NCBI RefSeq assembly: GCF_018691265.1 | Contig: NW_024881322.1 | Coordinates: 8,855,989-8,919,988, forward strand | DNA from: Tyto alba | Lineage: Eukaryota; Chordata; Aves; Strigiformes; Tytonidae | Length of the DNA stretch: 64,000 bases | Direction of reading: 5' to 3' | Part shown: positions 36,851-49,748 of the stretch, one piece after another | Position numbering within the stretch: the first letter of the stretch is position 1 | Layout of the letters: each line of letters begins with the position of its first letter | The notes under the pieces: generated by a model | What the model was told of the DNA's origin: nothing | The model's database searches: none | Seen by the model: only the letters and a program-made list of their open reading frames with translations | Position numbers and translations under genes: made by a program

Positions 36851-38435
36851 CAATAGTCTCCAAGCAGAGTATCTAGAAACAGCCCTGGGAAGGCTGTTGG
36901 AACGGTGCGCCCTTCTGTCTCTCTGCCATTGATGGGAATGTGCTGCTTGAAAGGACAAATGAGTTACATCTGTCACTTCAGATTGGATCAGTGTGGCATT
37001 CAGAGCTGTATTAAAAACATGTCCCCTTGAGCAAAAGAGGAGATAAAAACTCAGGAACTTCAAGCAGTGACAGTTTCAGCAGCTGAGGGTGTCCACGTCA
37101 GAAATGTAAAATGAGTGAGCAGAGGAAATAAATACCCAAAAAGCTTCCATGAGAGGAAGAGAAGGGGTACCTTCTCTCTCAAGCAGTCCTCATTTGAAAA
37201 CTATTTAGTAAGAGTTGTGAGCTAAAAGAGGAGAACTGAAATTGAAATGTAGCAAGGAGCGCAGAGCGTTAACATTTCTCTCTCTTGTGCCATCACATTA
37301 ACATATAAATAAAGTACCTACTGACTGATTAGCTTATATCAGTGAATTTGGAGGCAATGGAAAAGGAGAGAATAATGACAGAACATTTATTTTGCCTTTG
37401 GTTTACAAAATGGGAAAACTATGTAACAGTTCATTAAAACATTGTTTCAGTTGTAATTAATGAAGCTAAAGTTGCATGACAATACAGTGTGACTTGAATG
37501 CTCTGCATATACCTTAAACATTTCATGAGAAGATCAGCTTTTAAGCAACTAAAGCTTTACAGCTACACCAAGCCAAAGTCACAATGCCAAAGCTGATCAG
37601 TTGAAGTTTTCTGAATATCATTCCTATTAATCATTCATTAAAAAGCATTGCCTTTCATTAGAAGCAGGACTGAGAAAAGCACTTAAGAAACCAGAAATCT
37701 GATGATTCAAGCTGAGGGACTGAAGTCTCAGTCTCAGAATAGCCTGAGTTTTACTTGGTTTACCCCAAAGGAAGTTGGGTATGTCAGTTTAACTTAGAAA
37801 ATAGACTTTTTTTATTATTATTTTTTTTTTTTTTACAAAAAAAAAATTGTTGACTTCTGGGTGCTTAACTTTCTGAAGATGGTCAGTAAATAAAATAATA
37901 GAAACGGGACAATTGCTGTGAAACACTAGTTAAAAAAATGTGGGTTTCCCCCTAAGTGAACCAGTAAACCAGGAATAGAGTGGGAAAGAGAAAAGAATGG
38001 GAAAATAAAATGCCTCCAAAACTAATGTAACAGTAAAAACCTGAAAGTAAAAGATACTTTTTGAATATGTTCTTAACACAACACAGCTGGTGGAACAAGT
38101 CTTTGGTTGAAAAAATACTGAAAAGATAATGTGATTAAACAGAATCCATGTGGGTATTTTTTGTTTCTTTGCTGTAGGAGGGTATTCCTCTAAAGGTTTA
38201 CCTTAAAACTGCTTTCCAGTTATAAGCTTCTGAAGAAACTCATTAAAAGGAACTGATCAGGAAGACTACTAAAAAGATGGTGCTTCATGATGTTAGATTT
38301 AGATTAAATTTTAAAATTATGACTAGGTAACTTAAATTAATGGCAGAAATGCAGTGCTATTTTAAAAATAGAGTGCCTTTTTCTGTCAACACTGTTTTCA
38401 TTGGGCTCTTTCTTACTTTCTCACTGCCTTTTCAG
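36851..38435. other. Unique AT-rich sequence, no gene recognised
   Basis: No gene seen. A T-rich then A-rich stretch at 37807-37847 could form an A/T cruciform. Confidence 0.5.
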
Positions 38436-38501
38436 AAAGGAAAGGAGAACAAAAAAGGAAAATGGAAGCTGAGTTACAGTACATCTTGTTCTTTGAGAAA
38501 G
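38436..38501 (+). other. Candidate exon bounded by splice sites (66 bp)
   Basis: The acceptor ctttctcactgccttttcag and the donor GAGAAAG then gtaagtg are both close to consensus and enclose 66 bp (22 codons). Two frames are open. One is phase 0 to 0 (ends KLSYSTSCSLRK). The other contains an ATG in a favourable context (gaaaATGG) at 38460 that would start MEAELQYILFFEK. It could be a first coding exon with the 5' untranslated part upstream, an internal exon, or a non-coding RNA exon. No family recognised. Confidence 0.25.
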
Positions 38502-39544
38502 GTAAGTGTGAAAAGTTTTACACTAGCTACAAAGACAGGCAGAGGAAAATGGTCAGGGATGTGCAAAAATCTATTGCAAAATAAAAACAACTTAATAAAA
38601 GCTATAAAAATATTTTTTTTATTTCTGTTAGGTGATATTTTGTAATTGGGTGATTGTTTATTGTGATAGCAATTGCACACTGACAGAAGACTACACAATA
38701 TACTGGTGATGTAACAGTGGTGTTATTTGGTTTCATATCAAATGAAGAGTCTTTGATGAAGATCTCTGCAGCTTATACAATTGATGTGGTTTCTGGGGAA
38801 AACAAATTGCTAACAAAGTTGTCTTTCCCCAGTCAAAACCTGTACCCACCTACTTGTACTGCTTTGTGGAAAACTGTCTTTTGCCACTACCAACTGTATG
38901 ATAATGACATTATGGCAGGGCAAGAGTTAGAAGTTAGAACTTTGATATCCATGCCAAGATGTTTCAGTGTGGGATGTGCCCACAATAAGGGTAATGGATG
39001 CTAATGCAGTGGTACATAAAGGTCTTTAAGGGGCTCCAGAGACCACCCTTACAAGAAAGGAAGTGAAGTGGCAGCTCAGTCAATAAGGATGCCTTTTACA
39101 GCTGTTCAAGTAAGGAGGAAGGGACTCCTGTATCATCAGTGCAGGCATGATGTGACTGCACCAGGTGGAGGTAAAAGAGGGAAGCTATGACATGTACAGT
39201 CGTTGCTGTAAACAGTGCATGAACTAGTACTAAATGGTGCTTCCAAATATTTTAATCTTAGATTTTGTTTGGTTTCAGGCATGGAAAATTACTCTGTTCA
39301 GTGCCTGTTACTGTTTTAAGTTAAAATACTATGTACCTGGAGACGTGAAGAAGGATATGTATGTCTAAAATCTGTGACTGTTAACAGATATGAACGAGTA
39401 CTAGAAAAACTCCTGGATTTTGTAGGACGAAAATGTCACCCTACTGAATTTGGTGGGAGATTTTCCATAGATTTCAGCAGGCCCTTTAAATTTTGTTGTT
39501 GTTAGAATATAATTCAAGTTTTTATTCTAGATCTCCCATGAGCT

Positions 39545-39569
39545 CCTTATCTATTCCCCATAGATAAGG
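39545..39569. promoter_or_regulatory. Perfect hairpin / inverted pair of GATA sites
   Basis: CCTTATCTAT and ATAGATAAGG are exact 10 bp inverted copies around a tcccc spacer, and each contains a consensus GATA-factor site (AGATAA on one strand or the other). The dyad extends imperfectly through agct on both sides. Confidence 0.4.
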
Positions 39570-39678
39570 AAAAGCTAAAAAAAGTCCCCAAACCTTACCC
39601 ATTAAAAGATCCAGAAGAAGAACAAGGCAGTTTACTGAAGCAGAAAAGACCTAGATGGTGGTGTGGATTAAAATAGCA

Positions 39679-39697
39679 TTTTTTTTTTTTTTTTTTT
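39679..39697 (+). repeat. Poly-T tract (19 T)
   Basis: An uninterrupted run of T; no adjoining retroposon recognised. Confidence 0.9.
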
Positions 39698-42027
39698 GCA
39701 AAGTAGGAAAGGTGGGGGGTTATGAAGGTGATTTGCTGTAGCATAAAACACAGATTGGAAGATGGAGAATTTAGGACTTGGACATGAACCTGGAGGTTTT
39801 TTCCAATTAGATTCCAACCCAATATGTGAGTGGAAAAGCTCTAAACTGAGTAAATCTGAAGTGAATCCCTAAAGAGTGAAGAGGGATTAGGAAAGCACGT
39901 CCTCTTCAGTGCAAAACAGAAAAATTCAATGAATAAGGATTAGTAGCCCATCATAATTTTTCTATCAATAACACTCCCTCTGAAAATGAAATACTTCTAT
40001 AAGGATCTCTAATATTTCTGTGCTGTTTCTGGGTGAAAAATGTCAAATATGTACATAGGTTGTGACATTTAAATAAAATGGCACCACATATAAACTGTAT
40101 CCTGAGATACAGCTGGAGAGAATTATTATAACGTTTTTCCTACTGGAACATAAACCACTATTTATTAAATTTAAATCAGGATGCATCAGGTATGCCCTAC
40201 TTGCAGGAAGGTCAACTGCAGAGACCAGTGTCCCTTCACCTAGATACTTTCAATCCTGTTAGGACTGCCAAGCACAGATAATTTTTACAGCTTGGCATAA
40301 ATAATAAATGGGTGATTAAAAGCCCCAGATGGGGATACAGCAAATCTCATTGTCTTCTCTTTGCAGTGTGTTGTTTTGTGCAGCTGTTCAGAGCATGTAA
40401 AAATAGCTACCATGCTGTCCTGGCTGTGTTTTACATCACTTCTGTAGCTTCGGTGTAATGGACTGATCAAAGCACCAACTGGTGGAGAGATAATGTCTGA
40501 TACTTGAACTGTGGACTTTTCTGTTTGTTGCAAAAGCCCTTCTGAAGGCTATGTTGGATTATTTCCAGAGTTACAGACAAGGTTCCAGGCATCGGTGGCC
40601 GAAATCCTACAGATTCGCACACTGAATTAAGTAAACTTTGCTGAAATTATTTTAAAATTGAGCTAGTTGGAATTGTTAATGAGTGAACTAGAGAAGTAAC
40701 TAGTATAGAGCAGATGTGCAAAATTGGCCAGTGTTTATTGGTCTTTAGCTTTTTGTTCACAGAAAACTGAAACATGCTAGGACTGCAACTAGTTGGTCTT
40801 TATTCCTTGTTAATATCAATATCACTGAGTTGATATTGGAGCGATAGTCTAAAAACCTTATGAAATTAATTTAATGTGAAGACATTAGAAAAGCCATCAA
40901 CAGAAATCTTACTTGGAGCCTATTCCTGCTCTGAAATACTCATCTTCTTACATCCTTTGGTGTCATGTCTTTTAGGGGAAAAGATTGTTCATTTTAGATT
41001 CTTTACATGAAGCAGGATGCACTTTCCTTAATTGCAACCAGAACAGCTAGGTAATTACAAATGTTTTCAGGCAGGCTTATGAAGAACATCATTTTTATTC
41101 CCTTTTAAACTTCACTGGATTCAGGGAATTCACATATGCCTGTGTTTTTCAACTTCTAAGGGATCAGTGGGAGTACTAAGGAAAGCAAAACCATCAGCAG
41201 AGGCTTAAATTCACTGAAGACAATACACAGCTTCACTGGAAAACTTTTATGGGGTCTTCAAACTGAAAAAGACCAGCAACTTACATCAAAGACTAAAAAA
41301 CAGTTTTCTCCTTCTGGCCATTTCTCCCTTGATTCATAAAGTTCTGCTTTATTTCTGTGCAAAGGAGGCTATATGCACAGATTCATTACATAACTGAGTT
41401 TGAAATTCATTTTATGACTAACACTTCAATGCTGACCTCTGCAGCTGCTCAGATTCTCAGTATTTAAAGAGAGAGTAGGAGTCAAATGGCTTTCATTGCA
41501 AAGACACTGTCACGTTATTATAGACTCAGGCTGAAAGTAATTTGGTGAATGAGGATGCTCTCTGTTTGTATCAAAGATTGCTTCCCATGGTCAGATACAT
41601 TACCTTCCATCACCAAAGACCAATAGCAGGAGCTAGCTTTGCTAGCATGTACATCTGTGAAAATGGGAATGAAATCTATGGTCCCTCTTGAGCAAAGAGC
41701 AAAATTCCACTAAGAGAGAGCAGGTGCATTTGCATTTATCTTAATAAGTGGAAATCACCTAGTGTCTGTAGACGTCTGTTAAGTTATCTGTGGGAAGTAT
41801 CTTAGTCTGTACCAGCCCTGTGGGGTGTTTTGTAGATATTAGGGCATCTAGGCAGCTGATTCCTACTGCTGAGGTGATAAAAATGCATGCATCATAGAGG
41901 GGTTCTGTGGGGAGCCACGACTGTACAAGAACAACACGGCATCTGACTCTTCAGTCTGGCATAGAGAAGCTAGAATGATTCCTCCTCCGTTCTCCTTTTC
42001 CCTAATACTCCCTATTTAGTTCTTATC

Positions 42028-42420
42028 CTAGAATCAGAAAAAATATCAGTGAATGGCATGTCAAGAGATCTATCTCCTACACTCATGGCAGGGCAGATTT
42101 ATTCCTAAATCCTTCTTGATGGATGTTTCATTAACCAAACTAGAAAAGCCCCTGGGATGGGCTTCTATTGCATCCCCAGGCAAACTGTCTCAGAGATTTC
42201 CCATGCCTTACAGTTAGAGAATTTTTTGTTCCTAATGTCCACTTTAAAATCCTTGCTGCAGTTTATGTCTATCATGTCTTGTCCCATCCCATGTTGATGG
42301 ATTTGAAGCCTTGTTCCATGTCTTTCTTTACTCATTTCCTCTCCTGATTAAACAGCTCTTTCTTGTCTTTGCAAAGGCCACATAACCCTAAGATTTTGAT
42401 CATTTTTACTCTAACAGGTT
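42028..42420 (-). mobile_element. Old CR1-type LINE fragment, 3' end
   Basis: The plus strand reads as a decayed antisense CR1 3' region. It starts with tagaatcagaaaaaatatcag (the element's 3' terminus), then agagatctatctc, tccccaggcaaactgtc, cagttagagaattttttgtt, cctaatgtccactttaaaatcc, ttgctgcagtttatgtc, tcttgtcccatccc, cctgattaaacagctc and gatcatttttactctaac. Every landmark of the CR1/L3-like consensus appears in the right order with many substitutions, so this insertion is old. No coding capacity remains. Confidence 0.75.
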
Positions 42421-43030
42421 TTTATTTTAAATCAGTGAAAAAGTAATTATTTGAACAAAATAATTATGCTAAATATTGGAAAGACCGAATCCTAATGGCT
42501 TGATGAATAGCGCTTTTTTGATGGAATTATAAAACGTTAGAAAATATGGATTTAGATAAATGTTTAAATTGTTATTTAAGGTAATACATATGCGCGCACA
42601 CACACACATATATATACACATATTAAAGAATCCCACATATATGAAAATTATAGGCAATCTACAAAGATGGAGACCAAAAATATTAATTCAGTGTTTAATT
42701 CCTGAGTTTCTTGAATTGTTGCCCTAGTACTACATGAAAATGATGGGTAAAGAAGAAGGGTTTACCTGTAACAGCTCCTAGATGTATTTAAGCCTCCTAA
42801 AGCAGTTTTTCATGAGCAAAAGCACTTTAGTGGAAGGTGAAAAATGAGCGCTTACAGGAATGCCACTAATTCAATCTGAAATGAATGCTAATAGAGTTTA
42901 TTCTGTCAGTGATATTTGTTGTTATCGACTGAGATGCGCCTATGTGTTTGATGGCTTTATCAATTTCCCTGAAAACATTGCTTGTCCTGTAGACGTGGAT
43001 GGAAATCATCATAAAGGTCATCTTCCTTTA
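42421..43030. other. AT-rich spacer between old repeats
   Basis: No gene seen; it contains the alternating purine/pyrimidine tract listed separately. Confidence 0.5.
42584..42623. repeat. Alternating purine-pyrimidine tract (Z-DNA prone)
   Basis: Forty bases alternate purine and pyrimidine without a break: an ATAC/ATAT start, a GCGCGC core, a CA repeat and TA repeats. Such tracts are the classic Z-DNA-forming sequences; the GCGCGC plus CA part is the most favourable stretch. Confidence 0.8.
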
Positions 43031-43152
43031 GATCCTGACTCAGCAGAGCAGTTAAGAACATACTTAATTCTGAATAAAAACTTCAATTTCACTACTTCAG
43101 TAAGAAACAAACATGTGCTTAGCATTAAGCACATTTTAAAGGGTTTTTGCTA
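43031..43152. repeat. Ancient palindromic amniote repeat remnant
   Basis: The left half, gatcctgactcagcagagcag then ttaagaacatacttaattc, and the right half, acatgtgcttagcattaagc then acattttaaagggtttttgct, are imperfect inverted copies. They match a known pattern in amniote genomes (cctgatccagcaaagcacttaagcacatgcttaa and its mirror image). Strongly diverged, so old. A 97-codon plus-strand frame runs through it but has no recognisable product. Confidence 0.45.
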
Positions 43153-45449
43153 AAACACAATGTTATTTTCAGGTGGCTTCCTTTTCTTTAGCATTCAACA
43201 ATTCTGTGCTGTCTGATTTATTGCTTGTTACAATGAATCTTTCATCACTACCTTTCATGCTCCTTTATTGTTCAGATGTGAACTGCTGCTATAAATAATG
43301 CTGTGGTGTGAGTGTGAAAGAACAGTTGCCTCCAGAAAATATCATTGTATGTTGTCGCTGTGTTTATGAAGGTTAAAAATTAATGCTTAAATAAGGTACT
43401 TAATATTGTTCACATTGCATATCATATATTTTATATTCACTGACATTATTTTTTCCTCTTTTGCTAAGGAAGGAGTTGTTATTGAGTAAGAATGGATGCA
43501 ATAGCTATTTGAAAACACTGAAGAGGGCAGCTGCTTTATAGCTGGAAATGCTTCAGACTTTTAAAGTTTGGACCTTTCACTGAAGACATGATGGGCATGT
43601 CTTGCTTTGCTCCTGTGTATTACATAGCTTCTCTGGATGGAGAACTCGTCTTGCTGTGTGGAAATGCTGTAATGCCTACCTACAGCTAAAGGAGGGGCTT
43701 TTAAGTAAATTTTAAGTTTCTTGCAGCTGAGAATACTGAATTTGTAAATATAGCTGGGGTTTAAGCAACACTGCATCTCCTCTTACCTCAAATGTCCCCT
43801 CATTCTACTTGTCAACTTTTAGGATCTTTGCTCTAAGCACCTAACTCTTCTGGCTCTACATGAAGCCTGCCTGTCTAGGTGTTGTACACAGTGGTGGAGA
43901 ATAGAGGTGCAAAGCCTAAGTCCTCTTGTGAATTCATAATTGCACCGACAAAGCTGGTTTATCACTGCACTGAGTAGGATCTATAGAAGAGCAGTTGTTA
44001 CCAGTAAACCCCTGATTTAGGAGACACTGCCTTTTATGGCATTGACATGTTATGGATTGTAAAAAGGATCATTACTGACTGAGAGGCAGAACTTGAAAAA
44101 ACAGCTGCTGGTAAAGTAGGAGGCAGAATTGTCTTTTATCAAAAGGCAGTGATTTATTTGAAGTAGTGGATCTCACACACATCAAGCTTAGTCTGTTTTT
44201 TTCTGAATCCCAGACAGTTACTGCAGAACTACACCAGAGCTTGCAGAGTCTCTGATTGAGTTTAGGAAACGAAAAGCTCATGAATTTTTGGCTCTCAACA
44301 TACAGCTGCTCAGAGAAGAGACCTTTCAGACCTTTGGATTGTCAATTTGTACAAAAGTTTGGAAAGACGAAGTAGAAGAATAGGGATTGTGTGAGTGAAA
44401 GGGAGAAAGTTTCCATCAGCTTTTTAACTTCCCCCATTTCAAGGTAGGATAATGAAATGTGTCTGTGCAGCAGCTGGGAATAGTTGAAGGTGTAGGTATG
44501 CTCATGGATATGAGACAGTGGAAAATTCAATTATATGGGAGAACTTTGCAGTAGTGTGACTAATACTGTGGTGAGCTGTATCTAATTTGTCAGTTGTGTC
44601 CTTCCTCCAACTTCTTGCTGGAACTGTGTGGGCAGGACTGGTGTGTCAGCCACCTGTAATCACCTTGAGAAACCCATCCTGCTGCCTCCTGCACCTGTAG
44701 GGAATTTTCTGCTTGTTCCAGCGGACAGCATGTGGGGTTCCTGCTGGGGATGCTGCGGTCTGGCTAGATGAATGCTTTTGCTGATTTTTAAACATCAGCA
44801 TAGTTACTTTTAATTTCTCTTTTTCACAGGTTCTTGTGGCAAAAGTCATGGAATACCAGCTCTTCCTCAGGATCCTTCCTCCTGTCACTGATGCTCTGTC
44901 GAGCCCCTATTAACTCTGCATGGCAACCCATAAGAGTTCAGCTGGGTTTTAAATGCTGGCTTTGTCCTCAGACTTCCACCTGAGTTTGGAAACAAGCATG
45001 ATGTCTCATGCATAGGCCTTTTAAAGTCTAGGCCCTGTACTGTGTGCTTTATTTTCAGAGAATGCATGGAGTTAAAGTGGTATTTGAAAAGCTATTTGGG
45101 GGAAAAAAAGTGTCACAATACTGCAAAATGCTAGAATATGATCAGCCACTTGCAAGCTGCTGTATTCAAGGTTTCTTATACCTGATTGTGGCAGTGTGCT
45201 TCGGGGAAAGTCACTGGTTTTCCTTATGAAAAAGGCATGCCACAGAACAGCTGTGCTATTGATTTTTTGTTTCATATAGTTATGGGACAACAGTTGCATA
45301 CAAATTAAATTTTGTCTCTTCAGGCTGGGATCACTGTAAGCTGGGGAAAAAAATCATGTTTGGGTTGGTCTCCAGAAGGAATTTAGGTGTCAAGGGATGC
45401 GATGCTTCATTTTAAAGTCACACAGTGCTGCCTTTTCCCCACTGCACAG
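43153..45449. other. Unique AT-rich sequence, no gene recognised
   Basis: No feature identified beyond short chance frames. It ends in the strong acceptor of the next entry. Confidence 0.5.
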
Positions 45450-45620
45450 ATACACAGGGTACACCAGGGCAAGCCTGGCAATTCACCTCCGTGAATGGAT
45501 TTGGTTTGCTTGGAACTGCAAGCAAGTTCCCTGTCCCAAAAGTGTCTGCCCTGCTGCAGCTGAAACCCTTTCGGTATCAATCAAGTGCAACATGTTCATT
45601 AATGAGGAATCGTTACAGAG
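45450..45620 (+). other. Candidate exon bounded by splice sites (171 bp)
   Basis: A very good acceptor (gccttttccccactgcacag) and a good donor (TTACAGAG then gtaagc) enclose 171 bp, a multiple of three and a typical internal exon size. Two of three frames are open throughout: one contains TSVNGFGLLGTASKFPVP then KVSALLQLKPFRYQSS, the other LREWIWFAWNCKQVPCPKS. The phase-0 frame has a TGA after 14 codons, so it cannot follow the phase-0 candidates at 27596 and 38436 in frame. No family recognised. Confidence 0.25.
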
Positions 45621-47839
45621 GTAAGCACATCATCAGGACGTGGCCGCTCGGGCATTGCAGTCACTTCATAGGGTGACTGCTCTAGCACCTGTTCCCTTGG
45701 GTGGTCTTTGGGGTGCTCCATGCTGTGAAACTAACTGTTGCTCACCTTTTCCATTTTCCTTGTTGGTGTTAAACTGTCAGGTTAACTTCCATTTGAAAGG
45801 CAGCAGTAAAGGCGCAGAAACCACAGAGAGCTGAACACATTATTTATCCACTTTATAGCATTCAGGAGGGACTGTCCAACGTGGTTTAATGGTCTGTGCT
45901 GTAAAAAAAAAAAAAAAGCATTTAAAACCCCAGACGCTATGTTTATGTCACAGCTGGTGGTCAAAGCCTTAACCCACCTGCCACTCAGAGTATGCCCCAA
46001 ACCCTACACGACTGTGTTCTCAGCTGCAAAATGTGAACTTGCCAGGGGACACCCAGGACTGGAGATGAGCCCTTTTACACCATGAGCAAAGGAGCCAAGC
46101 CCAAGTGAGGAAGGTGGGAGGATGCTCCCCTCTCCATTATCCTGCTCTTCTTACCTACCAGCTTGGCTGCTACCAGGAACAGAGAGGAGGAGGAAAAATA
46201 GTCTGCCTCTCTTCTGAGCTGAAGGGTGGTGCTCCTAAACGATGCTGTGCAGCTAAGCTCTGTGTTTGACTGCAGGCAAACCACTAAGAACCAGTAAGAG
46301 ACCAGTGTGTTAAAGCCTTATGGCTTTTTGCTTTCACAAGTAGTGTTCAACTTAGCAAAGAGTTTCAGCTAAAATAGAAGGTCAGAGAAATTAAAACTTC
46401 AGCACTTTGCCCTTGGAATATTTAGTTTTCTTCATCCTGCAAGTCTTGAAATCTTATAGCTTCATCTACACTTATTTAAACTAAAAAAACCAGTTACCTG
46501 ACCTGAAGCAACAAAGCTGAAATTTCACTATATTGGTGAGCTCCCACCTCCTCTCCTCATCATTTATTAGCACAGGTCCAAAAAACAGTTTAGAAGAGGT
46601 ATAAAAGTTGATATATGTACCCATTCTCAGCTAGACTAAACTATGGGTATGCTATGATGTGGTACAGTCTCATGTTAATTTTGTACAAGTACCCCAAAGA
46701 TTTCACTATGACTTATTTAATGTAATTGCTGACCTAAGACTAAGTATCTAGAGAGTCTGGGATGAATTAATAAAACATACATTCTTCTTTTTTTTTTTTC
46801 CAATTACAGAAATGGAATGAGAAATTGTACATATATATAATATGTATGTATAATTTACTGTTCAATCTTTGAACTCTAATCTATTTGACAGCCAGAAACA
46901 GTGATTTTAAATTCACCTGTTCCTAATTATTTGATCTGCTCCCTTGACTACTTTAACCTTCTTCAAACAGAAGAGATTTATCTTTGGAGCATGTTAGGAT
47001 TTGAACAGAACAAATCAGATGCTGACATGACTTTTTTTAAGTATAATTAAAATGCATGACCAAGTCACACTTCCATACCTTTAAAAAAGTGTTTTATTAC
47101 ATTAAATATTTAATCCAGGACAGTTAATCCATATTTCTCTTAGAGGACCATGGCAGTGACTGTAAAACTGCAGGCCATCGATCCTTTCTTGAACTCCTTG
47201 GAAAAGATCTATAATAAAATTATGGGCTAAGATTGCCTTACACAGTTCAGGCAAATACTCCTTGAAGTTGAGTGGTGCTTAAATCAGTGGACCAGACTGT
47301 CCAATACTGTGCTCCATTCTGTCCAAGAGACGCTGGTCCCTGGTATGCTAACTATTTGGCAATTCCTCAGGTGTACTTATCAGTAGGAATATTGCCTATT
47401 TTTTTTTGTTCTTATCAGTGCTGTGCTACATGACAGAGATCTCGGCCACCTGAGCAAGGGGCAGAGATGCTCATCAAAAAGGGTAGCAGAAGTTGACAAG
47501 CCTTTGCCTTAGACATCTTGCATTTTGGGATTGAGGAAATGAGCCAGATGCAAGACGTGAAACTCCAGTTGAAGTCCCGGGCTTTTACAGGGAGAAGCTG
47601 TACAGGAAAGTTCGTAAAGTTCTTCATTAGTCTTCATTCTTGACGGCTTCTTTAGATCTTACTCTCAGTTTGCCATTCATCACTTCTTACTCTTATGGTA
47701 TGCAATATGCATCAATTGCATAGACTTTATAATTTTTTTGCAAACTAACTCTGCTTTCCCATATCCATTTCTTGTGTGTCATGAATATGCAGGAAGCTCT
47801 GACATTTGGCCCGAGCTATTTAAATATCTACTCATTATT

Positions 47840-47876
47840 TATATATACTTATATATATATATATATGTATGTATAA
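47840..47876. repeat. TA-rich microsatellite
   Basis: Mostly (TA)n with a GTATGTA interruption near its right end. Confidence 0.8.
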
Positions 47877-48276
47877 TAAAAATATATGTATAAAATTTGA
47901 CAGATATTTCATAAAAAAAAGGATACAGTTTAAGGATTGCTTAAAAAAAAGCTTTATGCTTCCTCATAAAAGGGAAGGTGTTACAAGAGTATAATATTTA
48001 CGAGCATAATAAAAAAATATTAATGTAAAATAGCTTTCACAAAATTGCTTGTTTGGAGTAAAATTAATTAGTTTGGGGTCAATTAAATTTGCCAAAAAAG
48101 TTAAGACTTGGAATTTTTTGTCTGGATGGTTTAAACCAGATATTTTTAGTTTTTTTAAAAAATGTCATTTGTTTGGGAAAATACCTTTCTTTTAGACATT
48201 CATATCAGTGCTGGGTGGAATTCAGATATGTCTTCTGGTGTTTCTTTAATGAAACAAATAATGGATGATTTGTAAT

Positions 48277-48278
<2 letters not shown>

Positions 48279-48308
<30 letters not shown>
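48279..48308 (+). repeat. Poly-T tract (30 T)
   Basis: Longest homopolymer in the window, uninterrupted; no adjoining retroposon recognised. Confidence 0.9.
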
Positions 48309-48310
<2 letters not shown>

Positions 48311-49748
48311 TCCTCCCAGCAACTGTCATGGGTTGCTGCTTTTTGGAGAGAGAGAATGGAGGGGGCCAGGCACCAGCAGGTTTCCTATGAGATGCTCTAA
48401 TTTGTGTCATTCCTGACACAATGTGGTGAAAACCATTTCCAGACTTTCAGACCCTGAGGCAGGGCCAGGTTAGTTGGATTTTCATCCGAGTTCTCTAAAA
48501 CACCAGCTGCTAAGGTCTGCGAATATAATTTCATATTCTTCCGTGACTTAGCGTAGATTTTCAGAGTCACATCTTCGTGTAAATTAAACAGAAGTTGGTG
48601 AAAGGCATTTTACCTGAACAGATTTCACCAAAGTTCAGATGCTATTTGTAGTGCCTACTGCTAGCTGTGGTGACAGATGGTTGATAGCAAGATGACTGAT
48701 AGCAGGAAATGCATCTTAGAAAACCATTTATTAAGATCTTCAGAATGGAAAATGCAGATTAAGGGAATAAGATTTTCCATATTTGTTCCCTATTATTATT
48801 AAAAAGACCCATTTTCTTTCATTCTTTTCATTCAGTCAGTCATTTAAAAAGCAGCAGTGTAGACAGCTGAAACTCTGCACAGAGGGGCAACGAGTAAACA
48901 CAGAAATAAATTCTTGCTTTTTTCTTGCATGGGTGCCACAAGAACAGTTACCAAATGCTAGAAATCAGTGAAAATTAGTAAACACCTCCTGTCAGCAGCC
49001 CATCAGTGTCTATCCCTACTTTTTGCATTCCCTTAAATAGCAAGTATGCCTTCAGTTAACTGGAACGTATTGGACACTTGCACATTGCAGCTGTGCATTC
49101 AGAGCAGCCACAACAATTCATATAAAAGTGTTCCACTTAACCTACAAATGGGGATATAATTCAGCTAGATAGAGTGTGTAAACAGTACTTTGCTAAGACA
49201 AATCCTACTGTGAAAATGAGAGGTGGAAATGCTTCTTGTAATTGCTCAGGGCTTTGACTGATGGTAAATACATTGTCATCACAGTTGAATGTCAATATGT
49301 GGACCAAATCTGAGCATCGGAAAATGAGCTCTGTCTGTCTAGAATACCTGACCTTGCATGATCCTTCCAGGGTGTTTGCTGAAAAAGTAAGCACAAAAAC
49401 TTGAACTGTCAAACAAGGCAGATACCAGTTCACCCATGAGCCATGCTTTAAAGCAGACACCAATAATGTACTTGCTTTCGGATAAAAGTTTCTTTTTTTT
49501 TTTTTTGACAAATGTTACAGTCCAAATATCAGGAGCTTCTGTTGTCTTCAGTTTGCTGAAGAGACAGTAAAGGCGCAGGGGCACATAAATGAGTTAAGTT
49601 AGGTGCTAATCTTGTTTCAGAGTGTATTAAATATAGGACACTGTTAATCTCACACATTATTACAGGTGAAATGAAATCACAGCCATGTCCAAAAACATCA
49701 CATTGTTCTTATGTCATAATTCTTTCTAGGTTCAGCAGATAATCTGAT

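Larger units (their letters stand above)
38502..42027. other. Unique AT-rich sequence, no gene recognised
   Basis: No gene recognised. It holds a T19 tract (39679-39697), a perfect GATA-containing hairpin (39545-39569) and an 8 bp hairpin caatatca/tgatattg at 40817-40838. Confidence 0.45.
45621..49748. other. Unique AT-rich sequence with simple repeats, no gene recognised
   Basis: No gene recognised. It holds an A15 run (45902-45916), a TA/TG microsatellite (47840-47876) and a T30 tract (48279-48308). Around 47230-47290 the words gccttacacagttcaggcaaa and ctccttgaagttgagtgg faintly recall another palindromic amniote repeat. A 116-codon minus-strand frame at 49161-49511 is unassigned. Confidence 0.4.

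Noticed and set aside
49161..49584. Two overlapping minus-strand frames (116 and 81 codons) that look moderately protein-like
   Set aside because: They run through an A/T homopolymer, have no recognisable motif and lie on the strand opposite the 49.7-50.3 kb frames.
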